Positions 52,960 to 61,526 of a stretch of DNA of 64,000 nt are shown here, piece by piece (position 1 is the stretch's first letter; each line of letters starts with the position of its first letter). Source of the DNA: a bacterium (GTDB taxonomy: Bacteria; Vulcanimicrobiota; Vulcanimicrobiia; Vulcanimicrobiales; Vulcanimicrobiaceae); NCBI GenBank assembly GCA_021790935.1, contig JAJYFL010000008.1, positions 31,550-95,549 on the forward strand. Direction: 5' to 3'. The notes below the pieces were generated by a model. That model was not told the origin of the DNA. It did no database searches and saw nothing but the letters and a program-made list of their open reading frames with translations. The translations under genes and the position numbers were made by a program.

Positions 52960-54436
52960 CACGCGAACGCGCAGCGTTGAAGCGTTCGCGCCGTTGGATC
53001 CGCCGCGCGTGCGGATCTACGTCTGCGGGCTCACGCCGTCGGCACAAGCGCACCTGGGACACGCCCGGTCGTTTTTGTTTTTTGACCTCCTGCGCCGCTA
53101 CTTGATCCACCTCGGATTCGCGGTGACCTACGTGCAGAACGTCACCGACATCGACGACCGCAGCATCGAGGCCGCCATCGCGACGGGTACGGATTGGCGC
53201 GCGATCGTGCAATCGTATTACGTATCGTTCAAGACCTCGATGAAGAGGCTCGGCGTCCGCGAGCCCGATCGCGAGCCGTTTGCCACGCAGTTCGTGCCGC
53301 AGATCTGCGCGACGATCGCGCGCCTGATCGAGGGCGGGTATGCCTACGTTGCGCGCGACGGCGTCTACTACGACGTCAGGCGATTCGACGGGTACGGGAG
53401 ACTCAGCAACCGTAAGCTCGACGAACTGGAGGCCGGCGCGCGCGTCGAGGTGGGCGAGTTCAAACGCGATCCGCTCGATTTCGCACTCTGGAAATTCGCC
53501 AAGCCGGGCGAACCGAGCTGGCCGTCGCCGTGGGGTGACGGCCGCCCGGGCTGGCACATCGAGTGCTCGTCGATGTCGCACGAGATCCTCGACCCGGAGG
53601 GCCGAGGCTTCGACATCCACGGCGGCGGCGCAGATTTGATCTTTCCGCACCATGAGAATGAGATCGCACAGAGCGAGCCGCTCATGGCGCATCCGCCGAT
53701 GGCCAACGTATGGGTGCACGGCGGGCTCTTGCTTTTCGACAGCCGGAAGATGAGCAAGTCGCTTGGGAACTTCGAGCCGCTCGCCGATCTGCTCGACCGC
53801 TACGATCCGCAGGCGGTCCGTCTGCTCTTCCTGCAGACCGGTTACAGTAAGGTCATGAACTTTACCGAAGAGTCGGCCGCCGCTGCGAATACGGCTCTGC
53901 GCCGCTTGCAGGCGTCCTGGAGGAAGATGCATGCCGCGGCCGGCGGGCCGCCGCTCGCGATCGGCAAGCCGCCGGCGCCGGCGGCTCTGCTCGAACGCGT
54001 CGAGCGGGCGCTTGACGATAACATGAACACGTCGCTGGCGCTCAGCGAGCTCTACGCGTGGCCGGTCGATTCGGCGGCTCTCGGGCGCGATCGTGCGGCT
54101 TTGCAGGCAGCGCTCGGCGAGTTTTCATACGCGCTCGATCTGCTGGGGCTGACGCCGGATTCTTCGTGGCTCGAGGAGCCCAGGGCCGAGCTGCCCGCGG
54201 ACTTCTTCGATCGTCTCCGTATCGCGCTCCGAGCGGCTCAGGGTGACGCCGCCGCACGCGTCGAGCTCGACGGTGCAGATGCGGAAGAGGCGATCGCGCG
54301 GGTGATCGCCGCGCGCATGCAGGCCCGAGCGACCAAAAATTGGGCGGAGTCCGACCGGCTGCGCGATGCGCTCGCGCGGTGCGGCGTAGTGCTTGAGGAT
54401 TCGAAGGAAGGCACGACGTGGACCATCGCCGTTTAG
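52940..54436 (+). CDS. cysS: Cysteinyl-tRNA synthetase
   Basis: Class I synthetase charging tRNA-Cys, 498 residues. YVCGLTPSAQAHLGHARSF holds a zinc Cys and the HIGH-type HLGH; GWHIECSSMS and FPHHENEIAQSE supply further zinc ligands; KMSKSLGNF is the second signature. The C-terminal helical anticodon-binding region is complete. The ATG at 52940 lies inside the end of cysE, and the end overlaps rlmB by 19 bases. Confidence 0.96.
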   Translation: MSLKLYNTRTRSVEAFAPLDPPRVRIYVCGLTPSAQAHLGHARSFLFFDLLRRYLIHLGFAVTYVQNVTDIDDRSIEAAIATGTDWRAIVQSYYVSFKTSMKRLGVREPDREPFATQFVPQICATIARLIEGGYAYVARDGVYYDVRRFDGYGRLSNRKLDELEAGARVEVGEFKRDPLDFALWKFAKPGEPSWPSPWGDGRPGWHIECSSMSHEILDPEGRGFDIHGGGADLIFPHHENEIAQSEPLMAHPPMANVWVHGGLLLFDSRKMSKSLGNFEPLADLLDRYDPQAVRLLFLQTGYSKVMNFTEESAAAANTALRRLQASWRKMHAAAGGPPLAIGKPPAPAALLERVERALDDNMNTSLALSELYAWPVDSAALGRDRAALQAALGEFSYALDLLGLTPDSSWLEEPRAELPADFFDRLRIALRAAQGDAAARVELDGADAEEAIARVIAARMQARATKNWAESDRLRDALARCGVVLEDSKEGTTWTIAV

Positions 54437-55209
54437 CGCACCGCAGCACATTAGACCTCGACGACGTCATCTACGGCGTGCATGCCGTGGAGGAGTCGCT
54501 TGCCGCCGGCGAGCAGCTGCGGCGCATCCACGTCGGCGACGAGCGCAAGCGCGATCCAGCTCTCCGCAGGCTCTTGGAGCAGGCAAGAGCGCTCGGCATC
54601 CTGGTGCGTTTCGAAGAGCGCGGCTTCTTCACGCAGTTCCCGTATAAGGCACATCAGAGCGTCGTCGCGGTCGGCTCGCCGTTCCCGTACATCACGCTTG
54701 ACGAAGCGATCGGGCTGCGTCGCGGGCGCGGTGCGGCCCTTTACGTGGTGCTCGACCACATCACCGACCCGCATAACGCGGGCGCGATCATCCGCAGCGC
54801 CGAGTGCGCGGCGGCCGACGCCGTCATCCTGCCCGAACGCCGCGCGGCCGGCGTGAACGCGACGGTGCGCAAGGCAGCGGCCGGCGCGACCGCCCATATC
54901 CCCGTGGCAAGGGTCGCGAACGTGGCCGACGCCCTTCGGAAGCTCAAGAAGGCCGGCGTTTGGGTGGCGGGCGCCGCTCTCGGAGAGGCCGCGCAGGACT
55001 TCACGCAGGCCGATCTGGCCCGTGACCTGGCGATCGTGATCGGCGCGGAGGGCAGCGGCCTCTCGCAGGTGGTCGAGAAGGAGTGCGACTACTTGGTTCG
55101 GATCCCGGTGCTTGGGAGGGTCGCCTCGCTCAATGCCTCGGTGGCGGCGGGCGTACTGCTTTTCGAGGCCCTCCGCCAGCGCCGGGCCGCCCAGGCTCCC
55201 GCGCCTTGA
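54418..55209 (+). CDS. rlmB: 23S rRNA (guanosine-2'-O-)-methyltransferase RlmB (SpoU family)
   Basis: SAM-dependent 2'-O-methyltransferase of the SpoU class, likely modifying 23S rRNA. The 263 residues have an N-terminal substrate-binding domain (IYGVHAVEESLAAGEQLRRI) and the knotted SPOUT core: VLDHITDPHNAGAIIRSAE (motif 1), IGAEGSGL (motif 2) and IPVLGRVASLNASVAAGVLL (motif 3). In Bacillus mrnC lies between cysS and rlmB and yacP before sigH; both are missing here. Confidence 0.92.
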   Translation: MDHRRLAHRSTLDLDDVIYGVHAVEESLAAGEQLRRIHVGDERKRDPALRRLLEQARALGILVRFEERGFFTQFPYKAHQSVVAVGSPFPYITLDEAIGLRRGRGAALYVVLDHITDPHNAGAIIRSAECAAADAVILPERRAAGVNATVRKAAAGATAHIPVARVANVADALRKLKKAGVWVAGAALGEAAQDFTQADLARDLAIVIGAEGSGLSQVVEKECDYLVRIPVLGRVASLNASVAAGVLLFEALRQRRAAQAPAP

Positions 55210-55234
55210 CGCGCAAGGAGGTCCCTCCTATACT
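55206..55234 (+). promoter_or_regulatory. Sigma-70-type promoter of sigH
   Basis: TTGACG (55206-55211) and TATACT (55229-55234) are separated by exactly 17 bp, 76 bases before the sigH start. An inverted repeat AGGAGG/CCTCCT with a two-base centre fills part of the spacer and could bind a regulator or be chance. The promoter begins at the end of rlmB, so sigH can be expressed separately. Confidence 0.75.
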
Positions 55235-55309
55235 GTTCAGGATGCGTTGCGCTCGACGGGCCCAGGCCCGCGACTGGCGACGCGTCGGACCCCTGAGGGC
55301 AAGGCAAAT

Positions 55310-55960
55310 ATGGCAATAACCCATCCCGTCGCGGCGGATGGCGTCGAATATCACGAGCGGGTCGACGAGGACCTCGTTGCCATCGCGAAGTCGGGCGACG
55401 ACCTGGCGATGGAGTTCCTGCTCAATAAGTACAAGAACTTCGTTCGCATCAAGGCCAAGAGCTACTTCCTGATCGGAGCGGACCGCGAGGATATCATCCA
55501 AGAAGGGATGATCGGGCTCTACAAGGCCGTGCGCGATTTCAAAGCCGACAAGTTGTCGAGTTTCCGTGCGTTTGCCGAGCTCTGTATCACGCGCCAGATC
55601 ATCACGGCCATCAAGACGGCTACGCGGCAGAAGCACATCCCGCTCAACCAGTACATTTCGCTAAACAAGCCCATCTACGATGAGGATAGCGAGCGAACGC
55701 TGCTCGACGTGATGGCTTCGCAGAAGACCTCCGATCCCGAAGAGCTCGTAATCAACCAGGAAGTCTCTCAGGACATCAAGGAGCGCATTCAGGAGAACCT
55801 CTCGGAGCTCGAGTCGCAAGTACTCCTATCGTATCTCGAAGGCAAGAGTTATCAGGAGATGGCCCGCGACCTCGGTCGCCACGTAAAGTCGATCGACAAC
55901 GCTCTGCAGCGCGTCAAGCGCAAGATCGAGAAGAACCTCTCCGAGATCGAGCTGCCCTAG
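55310..55960 (+). CDS. sigH: RNA polymerase sigma factor SigH-like (Spo0H family)
   Basis: Sigma-70-family factor of 216 residues, the size of Bacillus SigH (218). Region 2 is DLAMEFLLNKYKNFVRIKAK to DIIQEGMIGLYKAVRDFKAD, with SFRAFAELCITRQIITAIKTA for DNA melting; region 4 is LSYLEGKSYQEMARDLGRHV and KSIDNALQRVKRKI. The location after rlmB matches Firmicutes. No sporulation genes are visible, so in this organism it probably controls stationary-phase or other genes (inference). Confidence 0.9.
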   Translation: MAITHPVAADGVEYHERVDEDLVAIAKSGDDLAMEFLLNKYKNFVRIKAKSYFLIGADREDIIQEGMIGLYKAVRDFKADKLSSFRAFAELCITRQIITAIKTATRQKHIPLNQYISLNKPIYDEDSERTLLDVMASQKTSDPEELVINQEVSQDIKERIQENLSELESQVLLSYLEGKSYQEMARDLGRHVKSIDNALQRVKRKIEKNLSEIELP

Positions 55961-55972
55961 GCTCCTAGCATG

Positions 55973-56311
55973 TTAACGGCCGGCAAGCCGTGCGACGATC
56001 GTCCGGTAGAGTTCGTCACGCTCCGTGACGGGATCTACGACGACGATTTCAGCGATCTCGTCCAGGCGCTGCGGAACGATGCAGACGGTGACGCGGCGGC
56101 GCGCGCAGACGTCCATGCAGCCCGTGGCGATCGCCCGCACCCGGCCCCAGTGGCCGTCTTCTTTCAAGCGCTTCTTGAGCCACTCGCGCAGATGAAAGCC
56201 GCCGATCTCGACCGCTTTCTCCGGGTCTTCCTCAGGGATGCGCTCTTTGTAACAGCGCTCGCACACCAACACGAGTCCGGATTCGGTCCACTTGGGCTTG
56301 ACGGATTGCAT
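55973..56311 (-). CDS. Small thioredoxin-fold [2Fe-2S] ferredoxin-like protein
   Basis: A 112-residue protein that resembles thioredoxin-like 2Fe-2S ferredoxins. Candidate ligands are CERC near the N-terminus (residues 17 and 20) and CMDVC in the second half, followed by RRRVTVCI. AGAAGG stands six bases before the ATG. It converges on sigH with a 12-bp gap. Electron-transfer partner unknown; the (2Fe-2S) domain assignment rests on the Cys pattern only. Confidence 0.65.
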   Translation of the reverse strand: MQSVKPKWTESGLVLVCERCYKERIPEEDPEKAVEIGGFHLREWLKKRLKEDGHWGRVRAIATGCMDVCARRRVTVCIVPQRLDEIAEIVVVDPVTERDELYRTIVARLAGR

Positions 56312-56455
56312 GAGGCGCCTTCTGAGGAGTTGGGGACCACCTGCTGGACCCGACGGCCTTTAGCCGGCTGAGAACTCTTGACTTCACCACTCAAGGAGCC
56401 AACCCTCGGCGAGGAAGCCGTCGTGTATGTACGTTGCGTGGCTTTCCGCGCGCAT

Positions 56456-56488
56456 CGTAACGTTTCCGTAACGTCGGCGCTGTAGACT
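56456..56488 (+). promoter_or_regulatory. 11-bp-phased direct repeats and -10 box before a BTAD regulator
   Basis: CGTAACGT occurs at 56456-56463 and again at 56467-56474, 11 bp start to start. Eight bases after the second copy comes TAGACT (56483-56488), a good -10. This is the layout described for SARP regulators: direct repeats on one face of the helix, the last one 8 bp from the -10. The next gene encodes a protein with the SARP DNA-binding and BTAD domains, so autoregulation is likely. Confidence 0.5.
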
Positions 56489-56529
56489 CGGGGATGCAAC
56501 ATTGCTTGCGGCGGGGGAAGGCCATAATC

Positions 56530-58299
56530 ATGAATGGCGATGAGAGCGGACTTGACGTCGTGACCCTCGGCCAGTTTGCCGTTCGCTGGCGCGGACGCGT
56601 CGTTTTCGAAGATTCCCGCAGGCGGTCGGCGGCCGTCCTCAAGATACTCCTCCGTAAACCAGCATTTCGCTGTTTCGCTGACGCCGTTGCCGAAGAACTG
56701 TGGCCCGACTCCGACCCGTCTGCGGCAAGGGCGAATCTGCGCGTTCGCCTGCATGATTTGCGCCGGGCGTTTACGCTGGCTGAGCCGGCGGTGTTCGAAT
56801 CGAACAGCATCGCGCTACTGGAGTCCGGGGTCCTGTACGTGAATCCGGTTTACGAGCCTGCGGTCGACGCGCTGACATTCGAACGCGATGCGATTGCGCT
56901 GCTTGCCGGCAGCGAACGCGGCGAGACGTTCTGCGAACGCGCCATCGCCTTGAATACGCTTTGCGCAGGTGACTACATGCCGGGTGAGGACCATGACGAG
57001 GTCCTGGCGATACGCGAGCGCGTGCGGCGCTTGCACCGCGCGCTTTGCGCGCAGTTGGTGTGTTGGTTGCTCAAGGCCGAAAAGAGCGCACAGGCGCTGG
57101 ACATCCTCGTTCCGGCGTTCCGGCGCTACCCGTACGATGAAGCTCTGGCAGAGCTGCTTTTCGCGCGTCTGTCGCTGGCCGGCAACGCCGAGTCCGCCCG
57201 AGCGACGTTCGCCTCGCACCGCGATGCCGTTGCGAGTAAGACGAAGCGGAAGCTTTCGAGTTCGCTGGACCTCTTAGCCCGCGAGCCGGTGGCCGAGCCT
57301 GCGCCGGGGGATTCCCTGATCGGCAGGGTCGAGGAACTTGCCGCCCTTGGAGAAGTCTTGGAGCGTGTGGCTGGCGGATGCGGTGCCGCCCTGCGCATTC
57401 TCGGCGGCGCAGCTTCTGGGAAATCCGCTCTTCTTCACGAAATCGTTCGGATCGCCGGCCATCGAGGCTTCGCAACGAGTGTCGTCCGATGCTACAGGGT
57501 CGCTGATTCGCATATGGCGCTGGAGCCGGTTCGCAGCGCCATTGACGGTATTGCGCCGCCGACATCGTCGCGCTACCCTCTCGTGCGTACCGTTCATGCG
57601 CTGGCCTCGGTGCGGCCGTGCGTAATTGCGATTGACGACGCCGATCTGGACGAGCGTGCGTTTGGCGAGGATGTAGCCGCACTCGTCCGTGCGACGACCG
57701 GACTTCCGATTCTGTGGCTGTTCGCTGCGCGCGCGCGCGCCGGTCCGGCCCAACCATGGTTGAATGACCTGGTTCTGAAACCGCTGAAGTTCGAAGACCG
57801 CGTCGCGATTGTTGAAGGTGTTTTCGGTGGAACGGTTGGGCCGTGCCTCGCGCAAGCGCTAGCGGATCTCTGGCCAAGCGACATTCGCGCCCTCGTCGCT
57901 GCCGCTCGGCACGTCCTTAGCGCGCCCTTCGTTCAGCGCGGGTACGCCTGGGAGATACCGGTAGAAACGCCGATAGATGCATTGATACCGCAGGCCCTTA
58001 CCGCACGAATCGAGCACAGCCTGAGCTCGCTGCCGATAGCGGAGATGGAGGTTTTGCGGGCAATGTCATTTGTTGGAGAGCCGGTTTGTTCATCTACGCT
58101 CGCATGTCTTTCCGGTAGCACTGAAGAAGAAGTCGCTCAAGTGCAGGTGCGGCTATTCGACATCGGCCTACTGGGCGCCGAAGACGACCGATTTATGGTA
58201 CCGCCGGCAGTTACAGCGGTGATGCTCGCAGCGCTGCCGCGCAATCGGCGCGACTTGTACCGGCGCCGGTTGCGGAAACTACTGGGTCAATCCAGATAA
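56530..58299 (+). CDS. SARP-like transcriptional regulator with BTAD and AAA ATPase domains
   Basis: A 589-residue regulator. Residues about 8-95 are a winged helix of the OmpR type (VVTLGQFAVRWRG to ANLRVRLHDLRRAF), 100-240 a bacterial transcriptional activation domain, and from about 265 an AAA ATPase with Walker A GGAASGKSALL and Walker B CVIAIDDADLD. The TPR tail of larger family members is absent. ATG at 56530 with GGGGGAAGG upstream. Direct repeats stand 56 bases before it. The last 21 bases overlap the converging larger regulator. Target genes unknown. Confidence 0.85.
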   Translation: MNGDESGLDVVTLGQFAVRWRGRVVFEDSRRRSAAVLKILLRKPAFRCFADAVAEELWPDSDPSAARANLRVRLHDLRRAFTLAEPAVFESNSIALLESGVLYVNPVYEPAVDALTFERDAIALLAGSERGETFCERAIALNTLCAGDYMPGEDHDEVLAIRERVRRLHRALCAQLVCWLLKAEKSAQALDILVPAFRRYPYDEALAELLFARLSLAGNAESARATFASHRDAVASKTKRKLSSSLDLLAREPVAEPAPGDSLIGRVEELAALGEVLERVAGGCGAALRILGGAASGKSALLHEIVRIAGHRGFATSVVRCYRVADSHMALEPVRSAIDGIAPPTSSRYPLVRTVHALASVRPCVIAIDDADLDERAFGEDVAALVRATTGLPILWLFAARARAGPAQPWLNDLVLKPLKFEDRVAIVEGVFGGTVGPCLAQALADLWPSDIRALVAAARHVLSAPFVQRGYAWEIPVETPIDALIPQALTARIEHSLSSLPIAEMEVLRAMSFVGEPVCSSTLACLSGSTEEEVAQVQVRLFDIGLLGAEDDRFMVPPAVTAVMLAALPRNRRDLYRRRLRKLLGQSR

Positions 58300-61200
58300 C
58301 GAGCCTTCGAGCGCGCTGAGCCAGTCTTGCAGACGCTGCGCGTCGCTCTCCTCCCGCGCTGTTTTCACCGACGCAAGTGCTGCGCGACCGTGGTGCGCTG
58401 CCCGCAACTCAATCGCAGCCTCGCAGCAGAGTGCCGCATTTTCCATCCGGCGCGTCGCCGCACCGACCGCGCCGAGATCGGCGAGCGCCAAGTCGAGCGC
58501 TACGCGCGCAATATGCGCATCTCCGCACATCGCCCGCGCCGCAGCGCGCGCAGCGTTAAAGAAGCACCGCGTGTCGACATCGGCGCACCGATCGATGGTC
58601 GCTAGTCCACGCTGCTCCCACAACTCGACTTGTTCCCGCCGGCGTGCGTACCGGCACGCGACGAGCGCGTGACCCGCAACGTCGGAATGAAGTTTGGCGT
58701 CCTTGTGCGAGACGAACGCTTGCGCGGCTGCCTCGAACTGCCGGAACGCTTCAGGGCTTTCGCGCAATCCGGCAATGGCGCCTCGCAACATTTGCGCTTC
58801 CGCTACGAGCATCGGGCGTCCGGTTCGCGCGGCGCGCCGTTCCGCAACGGCGACGTACGAGGCGGAGGCCTCGTGATTGCCGATGTAATATTCGCATTCG
58901 CCTGCGTTGCGTATGCTGATGGAGGAAGTGGCGAGCCGTCCGCGCGAGAGCGAAAATTCCGCCGCCCGCACGTAGAGATCTCGTGCCGCGCCCAGTGCAC
59001 CTGCATGAAAATGTGCCGATGCGAGATTGACGACGACCAGCGCAGACTCTTGCGCCTCGCCTAGGCGGTCGGCCGCGCGCCTTGCACGCTGAAACCATTC
59101 AATGGCGTCGGGGCGCCGGCCGCGATATGCTAACGCGATTGCGATCGCGAGCTGTGCTCTCACGTGGACGATCTCGTCGGCCAGAGGTGAGCGCAGGAGA
59201 AGCCGGGCAACGACCGTCGCCTCGTCGTACCGACCGCCAAGGAGCAGTAGAAAAGCGCGTCGCTGAACGATGGGAAGAGCGCGGGGATCGCTCGCGCCGG
59301 AAACGATCGATTCCGCCTCATCGCAGAGTTGCAACCCTTCGTCGACACGCATCGAGGTCTCGGCAAGACCAATCAGGGCAACGTAGGCGTCGATTCGCTG
59401 CCCGTCATCTCTTGCAGCCGCGAGCGCTTCGCGGAGCGCTCGATGCGCCAAGGCCGCATCTCCGCCGAACGTTTCCGCAATCCCCAAACCGTATGCAAGG
59501 GGAAAGAGGCGTGCGTCGTCGGGCGCGATGATCGCGCGGGCCCTACGCAGGATATCAAGGATGGCAGCCGGATTGCGAACGGCCATTGCTTCGTCCAGGG
59601 CGCAGAGCGTAGCCGTAATCGCGTCGCTTCGGTAGACCGGTCCGGCGCAGAGATAATGAAAGGCCAGCGCATCCGGATGATCTTGGAACTCCGGCAAGAG
59701 GGCGAGCCGCGCATGGATCGTCTCGGCGCGCGCCGCGGTAATTTGATTCTCGATGACGTCGGTAAAGATGCCGTGAGCGACGCAGTAGCCCAGAGGTTGT
59801 CTTTGCAGCAGGCGCGAGGTCAGCGCCCGCTCGAGGGTCTGGGAGATGGAACGTCGCTGCAGCATGCGCCGCAGCGAGACCTCGGAGAGCGGAACCGGCT
59901 CTGCCAGTGCAAGGACTTCAAGAACGGTCCGTAGTTCGGCCGGCTGTCGCTGGATGCGCTGGGCGATGACCGATTCGAGCTTTCGCATGCGATGGCCACC
60001 CTTGCAATACTCGAGAATTCCAAGCGGATTGCCGCCGGCGCGGCGCGCGACGATCTCGGGCCGGGCGCCCGAATCCCAGAGCCGCCGAGCGAGAACCAAC
60101 GATTCATCATGCGAGAGGGGTCCCAAGCGCAGCAGCGACGTTTCGCCGCGCGCCGTCTCCAGCACCTCGCCTGCAACAGAAGTGCGGAGGTCGTCCTCGC
60201 GAGCGGTGCCGACGAGCAGCAGCCGGCGTTCGAGCGGCGAAGCCGCCAGCGCACTGAACGCGGCGAGCGATGCAGCGTCCGCCAAGTGCAGATCTTCCAC
60301 GAGCAGGACGACGGGCCACATCGTGCAGAGGTTCTCGATCGTACGTGCTACCGCGAAGACGGCGCGCCCGACGTCGATCCCGGATCGCTTTTCGGGGAAA
60401 TCGATGCGGCGTCGTATCCCTTGTGAAAGGCGTGCGAGCACCGCACCGAAGGAGTCGAGCGCGATCGCCGCGGCCGCATCGGGAATCGCGTCGAGCACGG
60501 TTTCGAGCGTGCGGATGAATGGTCGCAATGGGGTCTGCCGAGCAGCACCGCACGTAACCACAAAAACGCACGCACCGCGATCCTGTGCCTCGGCCATGAT
60601 TTCGCCGGCGAGCCGCGTCTTGCCGATTCCCGGTGCGCCCACCAGCACGAGAGTGCGTCTGCGCCCGGCGATAGCGTCGTCAAGCATGTCGCCGAGCTGG
60701 GCTACCTCGGTATCGCGCCCGATGAAGGGCGGGAGATGCGTACGCTCCCAGAGCGCCGGCACCGAGAATGCAAACGATGGCGTGTCGTTTTCGGCAGGAG
60801 TCTCGTCGACGGCGCAGATGCATTGCGCGAGCGCAGCGGCCTCTTGATGAAAGGTGAAGACGCGTGCCGCCTCCAGATGGTTGCCGTGGGCAGCACAATG
60901 GCGTGAGAGGGCGCGCGCGATCTCACAATCCTCGCGATCGGCTTCAAACTGCGTCCACAACCGCCGTTCGAGTGCGCCGTCGGAAATCGTGGCGGCGCAG
61001 CGCAGGAGAGCAGAGCGATAAAGCGACTCCAGCGCCGTGCGACGCAAGGCCGAGCTCTCGGCGAAATCGTCCGGAAGAAAGGCGCCGGCGTAACGGAGCA
61101 CGGCCGCGAACTGCTCGTCGGCCGAGCCCTCACGCAATGCGGAGATCGTGGATCTCTCGAAATCATCCGCGTCGATCTGCCAGAGCTCTGAATTCAAGGA

Positions 61201-61485
61201 AACTCGGTCGCCATCTGCCGACAGCGCTTCAGCGGCGTTGGCCTCCCGCAGAGCCGCCCGAAGCGCGTGCAGCATAACACGCAGATTCGCGGCTGCGGTT
61301 CTTGGAGCCGAGCCGGGCCACAATGTTGCAGCCAAGCCTACCCGATCCCAGGCGTGTGGAACCCTGCTGATGAGTTCTTTTAGTAGCGGTGCGGTGCGGC
61401 GCAGGTGCGTCTCTCGCAAAGGCCCGCCATCGGCGTCGCGAACGTCGAATTGCCCGAGCGCTTTTACTCGAAGCGGCGCCGCCAT
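58279..61485 (-). CDS. Large BTAD/AAA/TPR transcriptional regulator
   Basis: A 1068-residue regulator related to the preceding one. N-terminal winged helix (VKALGQFDVRDADG to RVMLHALRAAL), BTAD domain (about 105-225), AAA ATPase from about 250 (PPFIGRDTEVAQL, Walker A VGAPGIGKT at 282-290, Walker B VVLLVEDLHLAD), then a long TPR-rich helical C-terminus. It probably integrates a ligand or partner with ATP binding to activate transcription. ATG at 61485 fits the domain start; an ATG at 61608 would overlap the upstream propeller gene by 82 bases. Confidence 0.85.
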   Translation of the reverse strand: MAAPLRVKALGQFDVRDADGGPLRETHLRRTAPLLKELISRVPHAWDRVGLAATLWPGSAPRTAAANLRVMLHALRAALREANAAEALSADGDRVSLNSELWQIDADDFERSTISALREGSADEQFAAVLRYAGAFLPDDFAESSALRRTALESLYRSALLRCAATISDGALERRLWTQFEADREDCEIARALSRHCAAHGNHLEAARVFTFHQEAAALAQCICAVDETPAENDTPSFAFSVPALWERTHLPPFIGRDTEVAQLGDMLDDAIAGRRRTLVLVGAPGIGKTRLAGEIMAEAQDRGACVFVVTCGAARQTPLRPFIRTLETVLDAIPDAAAAIALDSFGAVLARLSQGIRRRIDFPEKRSGIDVGRAVFAVARTIENLCTMWPVVLLVEDLHLADAASLAAFSALAASPLERRLLLVGTAREDDLRTSVAGEVLETARGETSLLRLGPLSHDESLVLARRLWDSGARPEIVARRAGGNPLGILEYCKGGHRMRKLESVIAQRIQRQPAELRTVLEVLALAEPVPLSEVSLRRMLQRRSISQTLERALTSRLLQRQPLGYCVAHGIFTDVIENQITAARAETIHARLALLPEFQDHPDALAFHYLCAGPVYRSDAITATLCALDEAMAVRNPAAILDILRRARAIIAPDDARLFPLAYGLGIAETFGGDAALAHRALREALAAARDDGQRIDAYVALIGLAETSMRVDEGLQLCDEAESIVSGASDPRALPIVQRRAFLLLLGGRYDEATVVARLLLRSPLADEIVHVRAQLAIAIALAYRGRRPDAIEWFQRARRAADRLGEAQESALVVVNLASAHFHAGALGAARDLYVRAAEFSLSRGRLATSSISIRNAGECEYYIGNHEASASYVAVAERRAARTGRPMLVAEAQMLRGAIAGLRESPEAFRQFEAAAQAFVSHKDAKLHSDVAGHALVACRYARRREQVELWEQRGLATIDRCADVDTRCFFNAARAAARAMCGDAHIARVALDLALADLGAVGAATRRMENAALCCEAAIELRAAHHGRAALASVKTAREESDAQRLQDWLSALEGSLSGLTQ

Positions 61486-61526
61486 AGCCCGAGCGTTATG
61501 GGGCCGAACGTAGAGTCCTGCAGATG

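Noticed and set aside
56312..56455. Structured leader or riboswitch before the ferredoxin-like gene
   Set aside because: There are short stems (GCCGGCTAAAGGCCG) but no known riboswitch consensus on either strand.
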